Position numbers and translations under genes: made by a program | Shown: positions 49,324 through 57,416 of the stretch, in pieces | Layout: every line of letters begins with the position of its first letter | Numbering within the stretch: position 1 is the stretch's first letter | Notes under the pieces: generated by a model | Seen by the model: only the letters and a program-made list of their open reading frames with translations | Databases searched by the model: none | Told to the model about the DNA's origin: nothing | Assembly (NCBI GenBank): GCA_028724545.1 | Contig: JAQYCU010000004.1 | Location: 1-64,000, forward strand | Length of the DNA: 64,000 bases | Source of the DNA: a bacterium | GTDB lineage: Bacteria; Bacillota; Clostridia; Lachnospirales; Lachnospiraceae | Reading direction: 5' to 3'

Positions 49324-51726
49324 ATGAATTATGGTTACTTTGATGAAGAAAACAGAGAGTATGTCATCACAAAACCTAACACACCGGCACCGTGGTGTAA
49401 CTATTTAGGTTCACCGGAGTATGGAGCAATTATTTCTAATAATGCAGGTGGATACAGTTTTGTTAAGAGTGGTGCGAACGGACGTATTCTTCGTTATCAT
49501 TTCAACAGCGATGACACACCGGGACGCTATATCTATTTAAGAGATGATGAGAATGGCGATTTCTGGTCAGCATCATGGCAGCCTGTAGGCAAAGACTTAA
49601 ATGAGTACAAAAGCGAAGTACATCACGGTACTGCTTACACAAAGATGTTTGCAGAATATGCAGGTATCAAATCAGAGGCAATGTACTATGTTCCTTTAAA
49701 TAAGGTTTATGAAGTATGGTGCTGTAAGGTAACAAATATGTCTGACAAGCCTAGAAAGATTTCTGTATTTGGTTATGCAGAGCTTTCTAATGATGATAAT
49801 TACAATCAGGACCAGGTAAATTTACAGTATTCTCTTTGCACAACGAATACAAGTTTCCGTAAGAATAAGATTTACCAGCAGATTAACTTAAACTGGTACA
49901 AAGGTCCGGACGGAAGCAATGGAAAAGAGCGTTTCTTCGGATTGGCAGGACAGCCTGTTACTTCTTATAATGGTGATAAGGAAGCATTTATTGGTATGTA
50001 TCATGACTATGGCAATCCAATTGCCGTAGAGCGTGGTAAATGTGACGGCGTATGCAACTACAATGAAAACAGTTGTGGTGCGTTACATACAGCTTTGGAA
50101 CTTGCTCCGGGCGAAACAAAGACAATGGCATTTGTACTTGGTAAATATAAAGAGTCTGATGCAGATAAAATTCTTGCTGCTTACGAGGACGTTTCCGTAT
50201 GTGACAAGGAAATCGAAGAGTTAAAGAATTACTGGCATGCAAAGTTAGAAAACTTCAACATCCAGACGCCAAGTGCTGCATTTAACAGTATGGTAAATAC
50301 ATGGAATGCTTATCAGTGTTTCCTGACATTCACATGGTCAAGAGCAGCTTCTTTCATTTACTGTGGTGAACGTAATGGTTATGGATACCGTGATACCGTT
50401 CAGGATATCCAGGGTGTTATTCATACAGACCCAGAAGCAGCATTAGAGAAGATTCGTTTTATGTTATCTGCACAGGTAGACAATGGTGGCGGACTTCCAT
50501 TGGTTCGTTTTGACCATGATGAGCGTGCCGGTCACGAAGGAACACCAGATGACCCGGATTATGTTCGTGAAACAGGCCATCCGGCATACCGTGCTGATGA
50601 TGCATTATGGTTATTCCCAACTGTTTATAAATATATTGCAGAAACAGGTAATCTTGATTTTATTGATGAAGAAATTACATGGTCAAACAAGCCGGAGAAA
50701 GCAACGGTATATGAGCATTTACAGAGAGCAATCAATTTCTCTATGGAGCATCTAGGACCTCACGGACTTCCTGCAGGACTTCACGCTGACTGGAATGATT
50801 GTCTGCGTCTTGGTAAAGATGGTGAGTCTTCCTTCGTGGCATTGCAGTTATATTATGCATTTACGATTATGCGTAAATTTGCAGAGAAAAAGAATGACAC
50901 AGAATATATTGCATACTTAGACAAGACTCAGAAAGAAGTTGGCGATAAAATCAACGAACTCTGGTGGGAGGGTGACCGTTTCAACCGTGGTTTCAAAGAA
51001 ACTGGAGAATTAATCGGTTCTAAAAATGACCCAGAAGCAAGTATGTGGTTAAATCCTCAGACATGGGCTGTTATTTCCGGACTTGCTACACCAGAGCAGG
51101 CAGAACTTGCTATGGGTTCTGTAGAAAGAGAATTGAATACAGCATATGGTGCTAAAGTAATGGCTCCATCTTATGTAGACCATTATTTCGATGGCGCATT
51201 AGCTGGTTTGTTCCCACCTTCAACAAAAGAAAATGGTGGTATCTTCTCTCAGACACAGGGCTGGCTGATTCTTGCAGAAGCACTGATGGGACATGGAAAC
51301 AAAGCCTTTATGTATTTTGAGGAAAGTTCACCATCTTCACAGAATGACAAGGCAGAAATCCGTAAACTGGAGCCGTATGTACACGGTCAGTATACAGAAG
51401 GTGATGAAAGCCCATTCCACGGACGTTCTCATGTACATTGGCTGACAGGTACAGCATCTACCTGTATGGTAGGCTGTGTAGAGGGTATCTGTGGTATCCG
51501 TCCTGACTTAGACGGCCTTCGTGTTGCACCGGCTGTTCCAAGTGATTGGAAAGCGTTTAAGATGGAAAAGAATTTCCGTGGCAAGAAGGTTATCATCAAT
51601 GTAGAAAATCCAAATGGTGCTGAGTCTGGTTTCAAAGAGTTTTATATCAACGGCGAGAAGCAGGATGACAATTACATTCCGGCAGAAAAACTTACCGATG
51701 TAACAGAAGTCAGAATGGTAATGTAA
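49324..51726 (+). CDS. GH94 family phosphorylase, probably cellobiose phosphorylase
   Basis: This 800-aa enzyme has the GH94 layout: an N-terminal beta-sandwich with Y-G-Y-F-D-E-E-N-R-E-Y-V-I-T, Y-L-G-S-P-E-Y-G and S-N-N-A-G-G-Y-S-F, and an (alpha/alpha)6 barrel with G-Y-G-Y-R-D-T-V-Q-D and the catalytic Asp in H-A-D-W-N-D-C-L-R (about residue 489). It phosphorolyses a beta-glucoside in the cytosol to glucose-1-phosphate plus a free sugar, saving ATP. Cellobiose phosphorylases and N,N'-diacetylchitobiose phosphorylases are close in sequence. The GH5 glucanase in the window favours cellobiose, but this is inference. Own promoter and terminator. Confidence 0.88.
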   Translation: MNYGYFDEENREYVITKPNTPAPWCNYLGSPEYGAIISNNAGGYSFVKSGANGRILRYHFNSDDTPGRYIYLRDDENGDFWSASWQPVGKDLNEYKSEVHHGTAYTKMFAEYAGIKSEAMYYVPLNKVYEVWCCKVTNMSDKPRKISVFGYAELSNDDNYNQDQVNLQYSLCTTNTSFRKNKIYQQINLNWYKGPDGSNGKERFFGLAGQPVTSYNGDKEAFIGMYHDYGNPIAVERGKCDGVCNYNENSCGALHTALELAPGETKTMAFVLGKYKESDADKILAAYEDVSVCDKEIEELKNYWHAKLENFNIQTPSAAFNSMVNTWNAYQCFLTFTWSRAASFIYCGERNGYGYRDTVQDIQGVIHTDPEAALEKIRFMLSAQVDNGGGLPLVRFDHDERAGHEGTPDDPDYVRETGHPAYRADDALWLFPTVYKYIAETGNLDFIDEEITWSNKPEKATVYEHLQRAINFSMEHLGPHGLPAGLHADWNDCLRLGKDGESSFVALQLYYAFTIMRKFAEKKNDTEYIAYLDKTQKEVGDKINELWWEGDRFNRGFKETGELIGSKNDPEASMWLNPQTWAVISGLATPEQAELAMGSVERELNTAYGAKVMAPSYVDHYFDGALAGLFPPSTKENGGIFSQTQGWLILAEALMGHGNKAFMYFEESSPSSQNDKAEIRKLEPYVHGQYTEGDESPFHGRSHVHWLTGTASTCMVGCVEGICGIRPDLDGLRVAPAVPSDWKAFKMEKNFRGKKVIINVENPNGAESGFKEFYINGEKQDDNYIPAEKLTDVTEVRMVM

Positions 51727-51838
51727 TCTGCGCCAAATGAGAAACATAATAATAAATGTATTACTTATAATGTCCTGACACAAAAGGTTCTTCCTGATGC
51801 GAAGGCATGCTATCGTAAAAATATTACATTGTTTTCTT

Positions 51839-51874
51839 TACGTTCCATGCATTTTGCGTGGAACGTATTTTTTT
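51839..51874 (+). terminator. Intrinsic terminator of the GH94 gene
   Basis: TACGTTCCA pairs with TGGAACGTA, extended by GC/GC across a short TTTT loop, and is followed by a T run. Confidence 0.92.
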
Positions 51875-51935
51875 GCGAAATACAAAGCAGGGCAGTCTGT
51901 ATGGCTGCAAATCAGAGGATGAAAATGGAGGCATT

Positions 51936-52181
51936 ATGGAAAAAAGAATTGCTATTCTGGGAATTATAATAGAAGAGATGGAAAGTGCACCGGCTGTCAA
52001 TGACTTGCTGCATGAATACCGGGATTTTATCATAGGGCGTATGGGAATGCCTTACAAGGAAAAGCAGATTTCGGTAATCAGTGTTGTGTTGGATGCACCG
52101 AATGAGATTATCAGTGCATTGTCCGGAAAACTGGGGATGCTTTCCGGTGTCAGTGCAAAAGCTGTATACTCTAAGAAGTAA
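51936..52181 (+). CDS. TM1266-type iron-only hydrogenase system regulator (ACT-like fold)
   Basis: The start at 51936, behind AATGGAGG, gives 81 aa beginning M-E-K-R-I-A-I-L-G-I-I-I. It contains N-D-L-L-H-E-Y-R-D-F-I-I-G-R-M-G-M-P-Y and V-L-D-A-P-N-E-I-I-S-A-L-S-G-K-L-G, the pattern of the small putative regulators that accompany hydE/hydF/hydG. The fold is NikR/ACT-like, and no DNA-binding part is present. It is the first gene of the hydG unit. The 111-base gap to hydG holds repeats of AGAAGTATATTCTAAG. Confidence 0.85.
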   Translation: MEKRIAILGIIIEEMESAPAVNDLLHEYRDFIIGRMGMPYKEKQISVISVVLDAPNEIISALSGKLGMLSGVSAKAVYSKK

Positions 52182-52292
52182 GGGTGGCAGTATTCCAGGC
52201 AGTAAGAGAAGAAGTATATTCTAAGCAGTAAAGACAGAAGTATATTCTAAGAATAAAAGTAAGAATAGAAGTGAGGAAAGGAGAAAAAGAAA

Positions 52293-53711
52293 ATGGGTTA
52301 TAATCCAAAATCGTTAAAGGCAGAAGAGTTTATTAATCATGAGGAAATTATGGATTCTCTGGCTTATGCCGAAAAAAATAAGAATAACCGTAAAGTTGTT
52401 TTTGATATTTTAAACAAAGCCAAGGAAGCAAAAGGTATTTCACACAGGGAGGCAGCTGTTTTGCTGGAATGTGAGATTCCGGAAGCAAATGAAGAAATCA
52501 AAAAACTTGCTATGGAGATTAAGGAAAAATTTTATGGCAAGAGAATTGTTATGTTTGCACCACTGTATTTGTCAAATTATTGTGTAAATGGCTGCACCTA
52601 TTGCCCATATCATCACAAAAACAAGCATATCCGCCGTATTAAACTGACACAGGAGGAAATACGCAAAGAAGTAATTGCATTGCAGGATATGGGACATAAG
52701 CGTCTGGCGATAGAGGCAGGTGAAGACCCGGTAAACAACCCGTTAGAATATATTTTGGAGAGTATTGATACGATTTACAGTATCAAACACAAAAACGGTG
52801 CCATCCGTCGTGTTAACGTAAATATTGCAGCCACTACAGTAGAGAATTATGCAAAGTTAAAAGACGCAGGAATCGGAACCTATATCTTGTTTCAGGAAAC
52901 ATATAATAAGGAATCTTATGAAAAACTGCATCCAACAGGACCAAAGCATGATTATGCTTATCATACAGAAGCAATGGACCGTGCTATGCAGGGTGGCATT
53001 GATGACGTAGGACTTGGTGTTTTGTTTGGTCTGGAAATGTACCGTTATGAACTGGTGGGTATCTTAATGCACGCAGAGCATCTTGAGGCAGCACAGGGAG
53101 TTGGTCCACATACCATCAGCGTGCCACGTATCTGTCCGGCAGATGACATTGATACGGCAGATTTCTCAAATGCCGTTCCGGATGAAATATTTGAAAAAAT
53201 CATTTCCATTATCCGTATCGCCGTACCATACACAGGTATGATTATTTCTACACGTGAATCACAGAAAACAAGAGAAAAAGTATTGCAATTGGGAATTTCC
53301 CAGATTAGTGGTGGTTCCAGAACAAGTGTAGGTGGCTATACAGAACCGGTCAGAGATGACAGTTCAGCCCAGTTTGATGTCAGTGATACCCGTTCCCTGG
53401 ATGAAGTTGTAAACTGGCTGATGCGCCTGGGATATATTCCAAGTTTTTGTACAGCGTGCTATCGTGCCGGCAGAACGGGAGACCGTTTTATGACATTATT
53501 AAAGTCCGGTCAGATTGTAAACTGCTGTCAGCCGAATGCGCTGATGACATTAAAAGAGTATCTGGAAGATTATGCTTCAGAAGATACGAAAAAGATAGGC
53601 GAGGAGTTAATTGCAAAAGAAATCTTAAATGTGCCGGATGAAAAGGTACGCAAAAAAGCAATGGAATATTTGCAGGAATTAAATGACGGAAAACGGGATT
53701 TTAGATTCTAG
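52293..53711 (+). CDS. hydG: [FeFe]-hydrogenase H-cluster radical-SAM maturase HydG
   Basis: This 472-aa protein has the radical-SAM cluster C-V-N-G-C-T-Y-C-P-Y (C-x3-C-x2-C at about residue 91). Its C-terminal auxiliary cluster signature is C-T-A-C, 22 residues, C (in I-P-S-F-C-T-A-C-Y-R-A-G-R and Q-I-V-N-C-C-Q-P-N), the site of the dangler-iron [5Fe] cluster. HydG splits tyrosine into p-cresol, CO and cyanide to build the Fe(CO)2(CN) synthon of the H-cluster. hydE, hydF and the hydrogenase are not adjacent, so the maturation genes are scattered. Triplicated terminators follow. Confidence 0.97.
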   Translation: MGYNPKSLKAEEFINHEEIMDSLAYAEKNKNNRKVVFDILNKAKEAKGISHREAAVLLECEIPEANEEIKKLAMEIKEKFYGKRIVMFAPLYLSNYCVNGCTYCPYHHKNKHIRRIKLTQEEIRKEVIALQDMGHKRLAIEAGEDPVNNPLEYILESIDTIYSIKHKNGAIRRVNVNIAATTVENYAKLKDAGIGTYILFQETYNKESYEKLHPTGPKHDYAYHTEAMDRAMQGGIDDVGLGVLFGLEMYRYELVGILMHAEHLEAAQGVGPHTISVPRICPADDIDTADFSNAVPDEIFEKIISIIRIAVPYTGMIISTRESQKTREKVLQLGISQISGGSRTSVGGYTEPVRDDSSAQFDVSDTRSLDEVVNWLMRLGYIPSFCTACYRAGRTGDRFMTLLKSGQIVNCCQPNALMTLKEYLEDYASEDTKKIGEELIAKEILNVPDEKVRKKAMEYLQELNDGKRDFRF

Positions 53712-53735
53712 AACGAAAGGGCAAAACAGCAAAAA

Positions 53736-53951
53736 GGGCAAAACGCTGGTTTTGCCCTTTTTAAGACAGAAAATTAAATGCCAATAAATAACAGAACGAA
53801 AGCAAGAATTTTCGGAGAAAATTCTTGTAGGGCAAAACGCTGGTTTTGCCCTTTTTAAGACAGAAAATTAAATGCCAATAAGTAACAGAACGAAAGCAAG
53901 AATTTTCGGAGAAAATTCTTGTAGGGCAAAACGCTGGTTTTGCCCTTTTTT
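53736..53951 (+). repeat. Tandem terminator array: 94-bp unit in two copies plus a third hairpin
   Basis: The hairpin GGGCAAAAC-GCTG-GTTTTGCCC followed by T5 occurs at 53736, 53830 and 53924, exactly 94 bases apart. Each full unit also holds a second palindrome, CAAGAATTTTC-GGA-GAAAATTCTTG. The two full units differ at one base. A truncated GGGCAAAACAGC lies just before at 53719. The array sits 25 bases after the hydG stop and acts as three terminators in series. The following gene's true start is well downstream. Confidence 0.95.
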
Positions 53952-54072
53952 ACAAAAATTTTACGAAGAATTGATAGTGGATTTTACAGTGATGTTGTAT
54001 CTTCTAAATATAGAAAAGAGTAAGATTATGTATTGTGGCAGAAAAAGGACTCTGCCTGTTTTGGAGGATAAA

Positions 54073-55848
54073 ATGTCAGCAGAAAAAGATGAAAAAAGAA
54101 TCAAAGAACAGTTATTCAAAATTATCGCAGAAAAAAGAATCAAACCAGTATATCAGCCGATTGTTTCTTTGCGTGATGGCGAAGTCATAGGATACGAGGC
54201 ACTTTCCAGAATTGAATTGGATGACTGTGTCTTTTCCGTAGAAGAGATGTTTGAATATGCCACAAAATACGAATGTCTGTGGACGTTAGAATATATCTGC
54301 CGTAAGAAAGCGATAAAGGAAGCAAGAGCAGAACTTGGCCATAAAAAATTATTTCTCAATGTAGAGCCATACATTTTTAATGATGAAAGATTCAAAGCCG
54401 GTATGACCAAAAATTATTTGAAACGATATGGCATTTCTCCAGATAATATTGTATTTGAAATATCAGAAAGAACGGATATCACGGAGGTAGAGTCCTTTCA
54501 GCAGACGGTTAAGCATTACGAAGAGCAGGAGTATGAAATTGCGATTGATGATTTTGGAAAAGGGTACGCCGGCTTTAACCGGATTTTTTTCCTGCAGCCC
54601 AGATTTGTAAAAATTGATATTTCCCTGATAAAAGATATTGATAAGGATTCTGTAAAAGCATCTATGGTAGCTGGATTTGCAAAATATTGCAAAGATGATG
54701 GCATTTTTTTGATAGCAGAAGGTGTAGAAACAAAAGCAGAGTTAGAAAAATTAGTACAGATTGGCGTAGATTATGCACAGGGATATTTTTTAGGAAAGCC
54801 TAAGGCAAACATGCAGAAAATTCCACGAAAAATACAGGAAATCATTATCAATGAAAACCGTGCGACAACCAGAATCCAAAGCGCACCGTCATTTTTTGGC
54901 AATATTGGTGCAATTTGTCATAGGGTTGGAACAACAACCTGCGACACAAAAGCCATTGCTGTGTTTGAATATATGCAGAAAAATCCCGAAGTAACAGAGA
55001 TTTGTGTTGTGGATAATGAAAAGAAAGTGCATGGACTTTTGACAAAGCAGTATATTGATGAGTGTTTCGGTGGCAGGTATGGCTACAATTTATATAGCAG
55101 AAAAAAGGTAATAGAAATGCTGGAGCCGAATTTTCTGGAAGTTGACAGCCGTATGCCGATTGAAAAAGTGGCAAAACTCGCATTAATCCGTCCACGGCAT
55201 ATGCTGTATGATGCCATTGTTGTTTCGGACAATGGCAGATATGATGGACTGGTAACGGTAAAAGATTTGCTGGAGGCGTCCATTACCATTCAGGTAGAGC
55301 GGGCGATGGATACGAACCCTCTGACGCATTTGCCGGGAAATTTGCAGATAGAAAAGCAGATTGAAAGCCATCTCTTTACCAAAAAGAAATATTCGATTAT
55401 GTATCTGGATTTGGACAATTTCAAAGCATATAATGATGCCTACGGTTTTGAAAATGGGGATTTAATGCTCAAAGCAGTAGCCAGATGTATGAAAGAGGCG
55501 TGCAAGGGCAATGAATTTATGGGACATATCGGTGGCGATGATTTTGTTATCATTTCAGAAGAATATAATTTAAGTGATATATTTCAAAAAGTAATTGAAA
55601 GCTTTCATCTTTGTCTGGAAGAATTGTATTCCAAAGAAGATTATGCCAAAAAAGAAATTTATTCTAAAAACCGTCACGGTGAGGCAGAAGTATTTCCTCT
55701 GGCATCGATTTCCGGAGCATTATTGACAAATGAAAAGGCAGTCGTGCAGAGTATGGAAGACTTTTCTGCCAAAATAGCAAGAACCAAAAAAGCAAGTAAA
55801 CAGGTGTCGGGTGACAGCCTTATGATTTATGGTGAGGATGTCAGTTAA
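54073..55848 (+). CDS. EAL-CBS-GGDEF c-di-GMP signalling protein
   Basis: The start at 54073, six bases after GGAGG, gives 591 aa; longer in-frame starts run back into the terminator array. Residues about 20-255 are an EAL domain with Y-E-A-L-S-R-I, E-I-S-E-R-T, I-D-D-F-G-K-G-Y-A-G-F, K-I-D-I-S-L-I and A-E-G-V-E-T, all catalytic positions present. About 280-420 is a CBS pair (I-A-V-F-E-Y-M, D-A-I-V-V-S-D-N-G-R-Y-D-G-L-V-T-V). About 430-585 is GGDEF-like with H-I-G-G-D-D-F-V-I, Asp for Glu in the signature. No membrane helix, so it is cytosolic. CBS domains bind adenine nucleotides, so the enzyme may link energy state to c-di-GMP. Confidence 0.88.
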   Translation: MSAEKDEKRIKEQLFKIIAEKRIKPVYQPIVSLRDGEVIGYEALSRIELDDCVFSVEEMFEYATKYECLWTLEYICRKKAIKEARAELGHKKLFLNVEPYIFNDERFKAGMTKNYLKRYGISPDNIVFEISERTDITEVESFQQTVKHYEEQEYEIAIDDFGKGYAGFNRIFFLQPRFVKIDISLIKDIDKDSVKASMVAGFAKYCKDDGIFLIAEGVETKAELEKLVQIGVDYAQGYFLGKPKANMQKIPRKIQEIIINENRATTRIQSAPSFFGNIGAICHRVGTTTCDTKAIAVFEYMQKNPEVTEICVVDNEKKVHGLLTKQYIDECFGGRYGYNLYSRKKVIEMLEPNFLEVDSRMPIEKVAKLALIRPRHMLYDAIVVSDNGRYDGLVTVKDLLEASITIQVERAMDTNPLTHLPGNLQIEKQIESHLFTKKKYSIMYLDLDNFKAYNDAYGFENGDLMLKAVARCMKEACKGNEFMGHIGGDDFVIISEEYNLSDIFQKVIESFHLCLEELYSKEDYAKKEIYSKNRHGEAEVFPLASISGALLTNEKAVVQSMEDFSAKIARTKKASKQVSGDSLMIYGEDVS

Positions 55849-55955
55849 AAAAAGAAAAGGCTGCCAGAATTACGGTTTCCTTTGCCTTACAGACAGAACC
55901 GAAATTTTTAGCAGTCTTTTCTTTTAACATTATGTAAGTTATTTTATTAAATTGT

Positions 55956-56756
55956 CTATTCGCTCTCTTTTTGCGATTCATCAAACAACGCAGTAAGGCG
56001 TTCGATAGACTTTGTAACTTCATCAACTGATTTTTCAATATCGCCGTAAATAGCAGCAGACTGTGAAGATAAATCTCCCATACTCTTAGCAACTACGGCA
56101 AATCCAACACCCGCTTCGCCACTTCTTGCAGCTTCAATAGAAGCGTTTAAGGAAAGCATTTTCTGCTTGTTGGCAATTGATTTCAAAGAATGTGTATTGT
56201 TATTGATTGTGTCGATGATTTCGGTAGCGTGTGTAATTTCCTGACTCAGACTGTCTAACTTGCCGGAACTGAGAGAACGAGAATATTCCAGATTCACTAA
56301 CTGGTTTACAATAAGTCCCAGTAAGGAAGCAGACGCACGAATGGTTTTTTCGTCGCTGACAGGAACTTTTCTAACAGCCTGTACATAAGCGTCCGGATTG
56401 ATACCCAGTTCCTCGGCAGTAGCACGGAATTTTTCTTCGTCCGGCTTTTCCGGAAGAACCTGTCCACCAATGATGGCACCAAGTTTTTCACCATTTACAA
56501 TAATATCGTATGAAAAATCCATCAGACCGGCATGGCAAAAATAAGTACCGGTGCATTCGGTATCACATTTGACACAACGCTTATTTCCTTCAGCCGAACC
56601 ACGTGTATATTTCATACAAAAATCCGTAAAATTACTTCCTTCTGTTAAGTATTCTCCCTTGTTATCCACAGCAATAGCAGCTAACCCCGTTGCATTAGAA
56701 AAACTGTCCTGAATTTCCTGCAATTTGCTAAGGTCCATAAAATCCCTAATATCCAT
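55956..56756 (-). CDS. PocR sensory domain plus short methyl-accepting signalling domain
   Basis: The start at 56756, behind GAGGAGG, gives 266 aa. The N-terminal part (about 1-165) is a PocR domain: L-S-K-L-Q-E-I-Q-D-S-F-S-N-A-T-G, C-V-K-C-D-T-E-C-T-G-T-Y-F-C-H-A-G-L-M-D-F, and I-I-G-G-Q-V-L-P. A truncated chemoreceptor signalling helix follows with M-L-S-L-N-A-S-I-E-A-A-R-S-G-E-A-G-V-G-F-A-V-V-A, the conserved tip region. No membrane segment is present, so it is a soluble chemoreceptor-like protein. The cysteine cluster may bind a metal or a small ligand. No CheA/CheW nearby. Confidence 0.9.
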   Translation of the reverse strand: MDIRDFMDLSKLQEIQDSFSNATGLAAIAVDNKGEYLTEGSNFTDFCMKYTRGSAEGNKRCVKCDTECTGTYFCHAGLMDFSYDIIVNGEKLGAIIGGQVLPEKPDEEKFRATAEELGINPDAYVQAVRKVPVSDEKTIRASASLLGLIVNQLVNLEYSRSLSSGKLDSLSQEITHATEIIDTINNNTHSLKSIANKQKMLSLNASIEAARSGEAGVGFAVVAKSMGDLSSQSAAIYGDIEKSVDEVTKSIERLTALFDESQKESE

Positions 56757-56910
56757 AAATACCTCCTCGAAAACTACGTTTTCCAACTATTATTCTCTAA
56801 TTAAATATTATACAATAACACAGGTGAAAAAGCAAGCATGGAATGGGGTAGCAGCAACATATTGTACCTGCCAGCATAGGCTTCCTTTTTGTCAAGGACA
56901 CACTTTTTAA

Positions 56911-57057
56911 GGGCATGTGATAAAGGCAGACTTCCTACAGCAGCACGCTCTCGCTTGGAAAAAAGCACAGTGGTGCATAAGTTGACAAAAAACGTCAACT
57001 AAGCACCCGTGCTTTTTTAACAGCTGCCTTTAGGAAATCTGCCTTTATCACATGCCC
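56911..57057 (+). repeat. Palindromic intergenic element, family 2, copy C, with inserted hairpin
   Basis: 27-bp arms (56911-56937 and 57031-57057; outer end GGGCATGTGATAAAGG) are inverted repeats with one mismatch. Inside is AGCAGCACGCTCTCGC, as in copy B, then an extra nested hairpin: AAAAAAGCAC/GTGCTTTTTT, GGTGC/GCACC and AGTTGAC/GTCAACT around AAAAAAC. Outside that insertion, B and C align closely. The right end CTTTATCACATGCCC matches the recurring end motif. The 56757-56910 stretch before it holds only the PocR upstream region. Confidence 0.85.
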
Positions 57058-57132
57058 ATTTATAGACTGGCTGTTGTACTGCTTATTCAAGTTTATGGCT
57101 GTTAAGAAAGTTTTTTACAGAGAACCAAAAAA

Positions 57133-57291
57133 TGAATTGCCTGCCGGCATAGCTGCTCTCCTCTATACAAGGGTGCTTTCAAACTCGCCAGTACTTGTAT
57201 CCTGTTTTTTAGGATACTATGTACTGCTGCGTAGTTTGTGCAGCGAGAGCGTGCCCTTAATAGAGGAGAGCAGCTATGTCGGCAGGTACAC
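57133..57291 (+). repeat. Structured intergenic repeat, family 1, copy D (159 bp)
   Basis: 27-bp arms (57140-57166 and 57260-57286; one G-T pair) enclose 93 nt almost identical to the core of copy A (24455-24613, opposite strand). Inside are AAGGG/CCCTT, CTCGC/GCGAG, the hairpin CAGTAC..GTATCCT with its complement, and CTGCG..TGCAG. Relative to copy A, ten arm positions differ. Nine are full double substitutions that keep Watson-Crick pairing and one becomes G-T; the inner AAGGG/CCCTT stem adds two more compensated pairs. Flanks TGAATTG and GGCAGGWACAC are also shared. It lies just upstream of the nadB promoter. Confidence 0.88.
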
Positions 57292-57339
57292 TTTCAAGAG
57301 GTTCGCCTTTATCATATGCCCTTCAAAACCGTGCAGTGC

Positions 57340-57368
57340 TTGTAATAAAAGGGAGAGTATGCTATAAT
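57340..57368 (+). promoter_or_regulatory. Sigma-A promoter of nadB-nadC
   Basis: TTGTAA (57340-57345), exactly 17 bases and a perfect TATAAT (57363-57368) lie about 40 bases before the nadB start. Confidence 0.85.
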
Positions 57369-57416
57369 CGTTTCATTATGGGCAGTTTGTGCCTTTTATA
57401 GAAAATGGGTGTAACT

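Noticed and set aside
53736-53951. Regularly spaced identical palindromes that could suggest a CRISPR array
   Set aside because: The intervening sequences are identical rather than unique, no cas genes are present, and each palindrome is followed by T5 like a terminator.
53872-54072. Upstream extension of the EAL-CBS-GGDEF gene
   Set aside because: The extension translates the terminator array. The GGAGG site and the start of domain-like sequence place the start at 54073.
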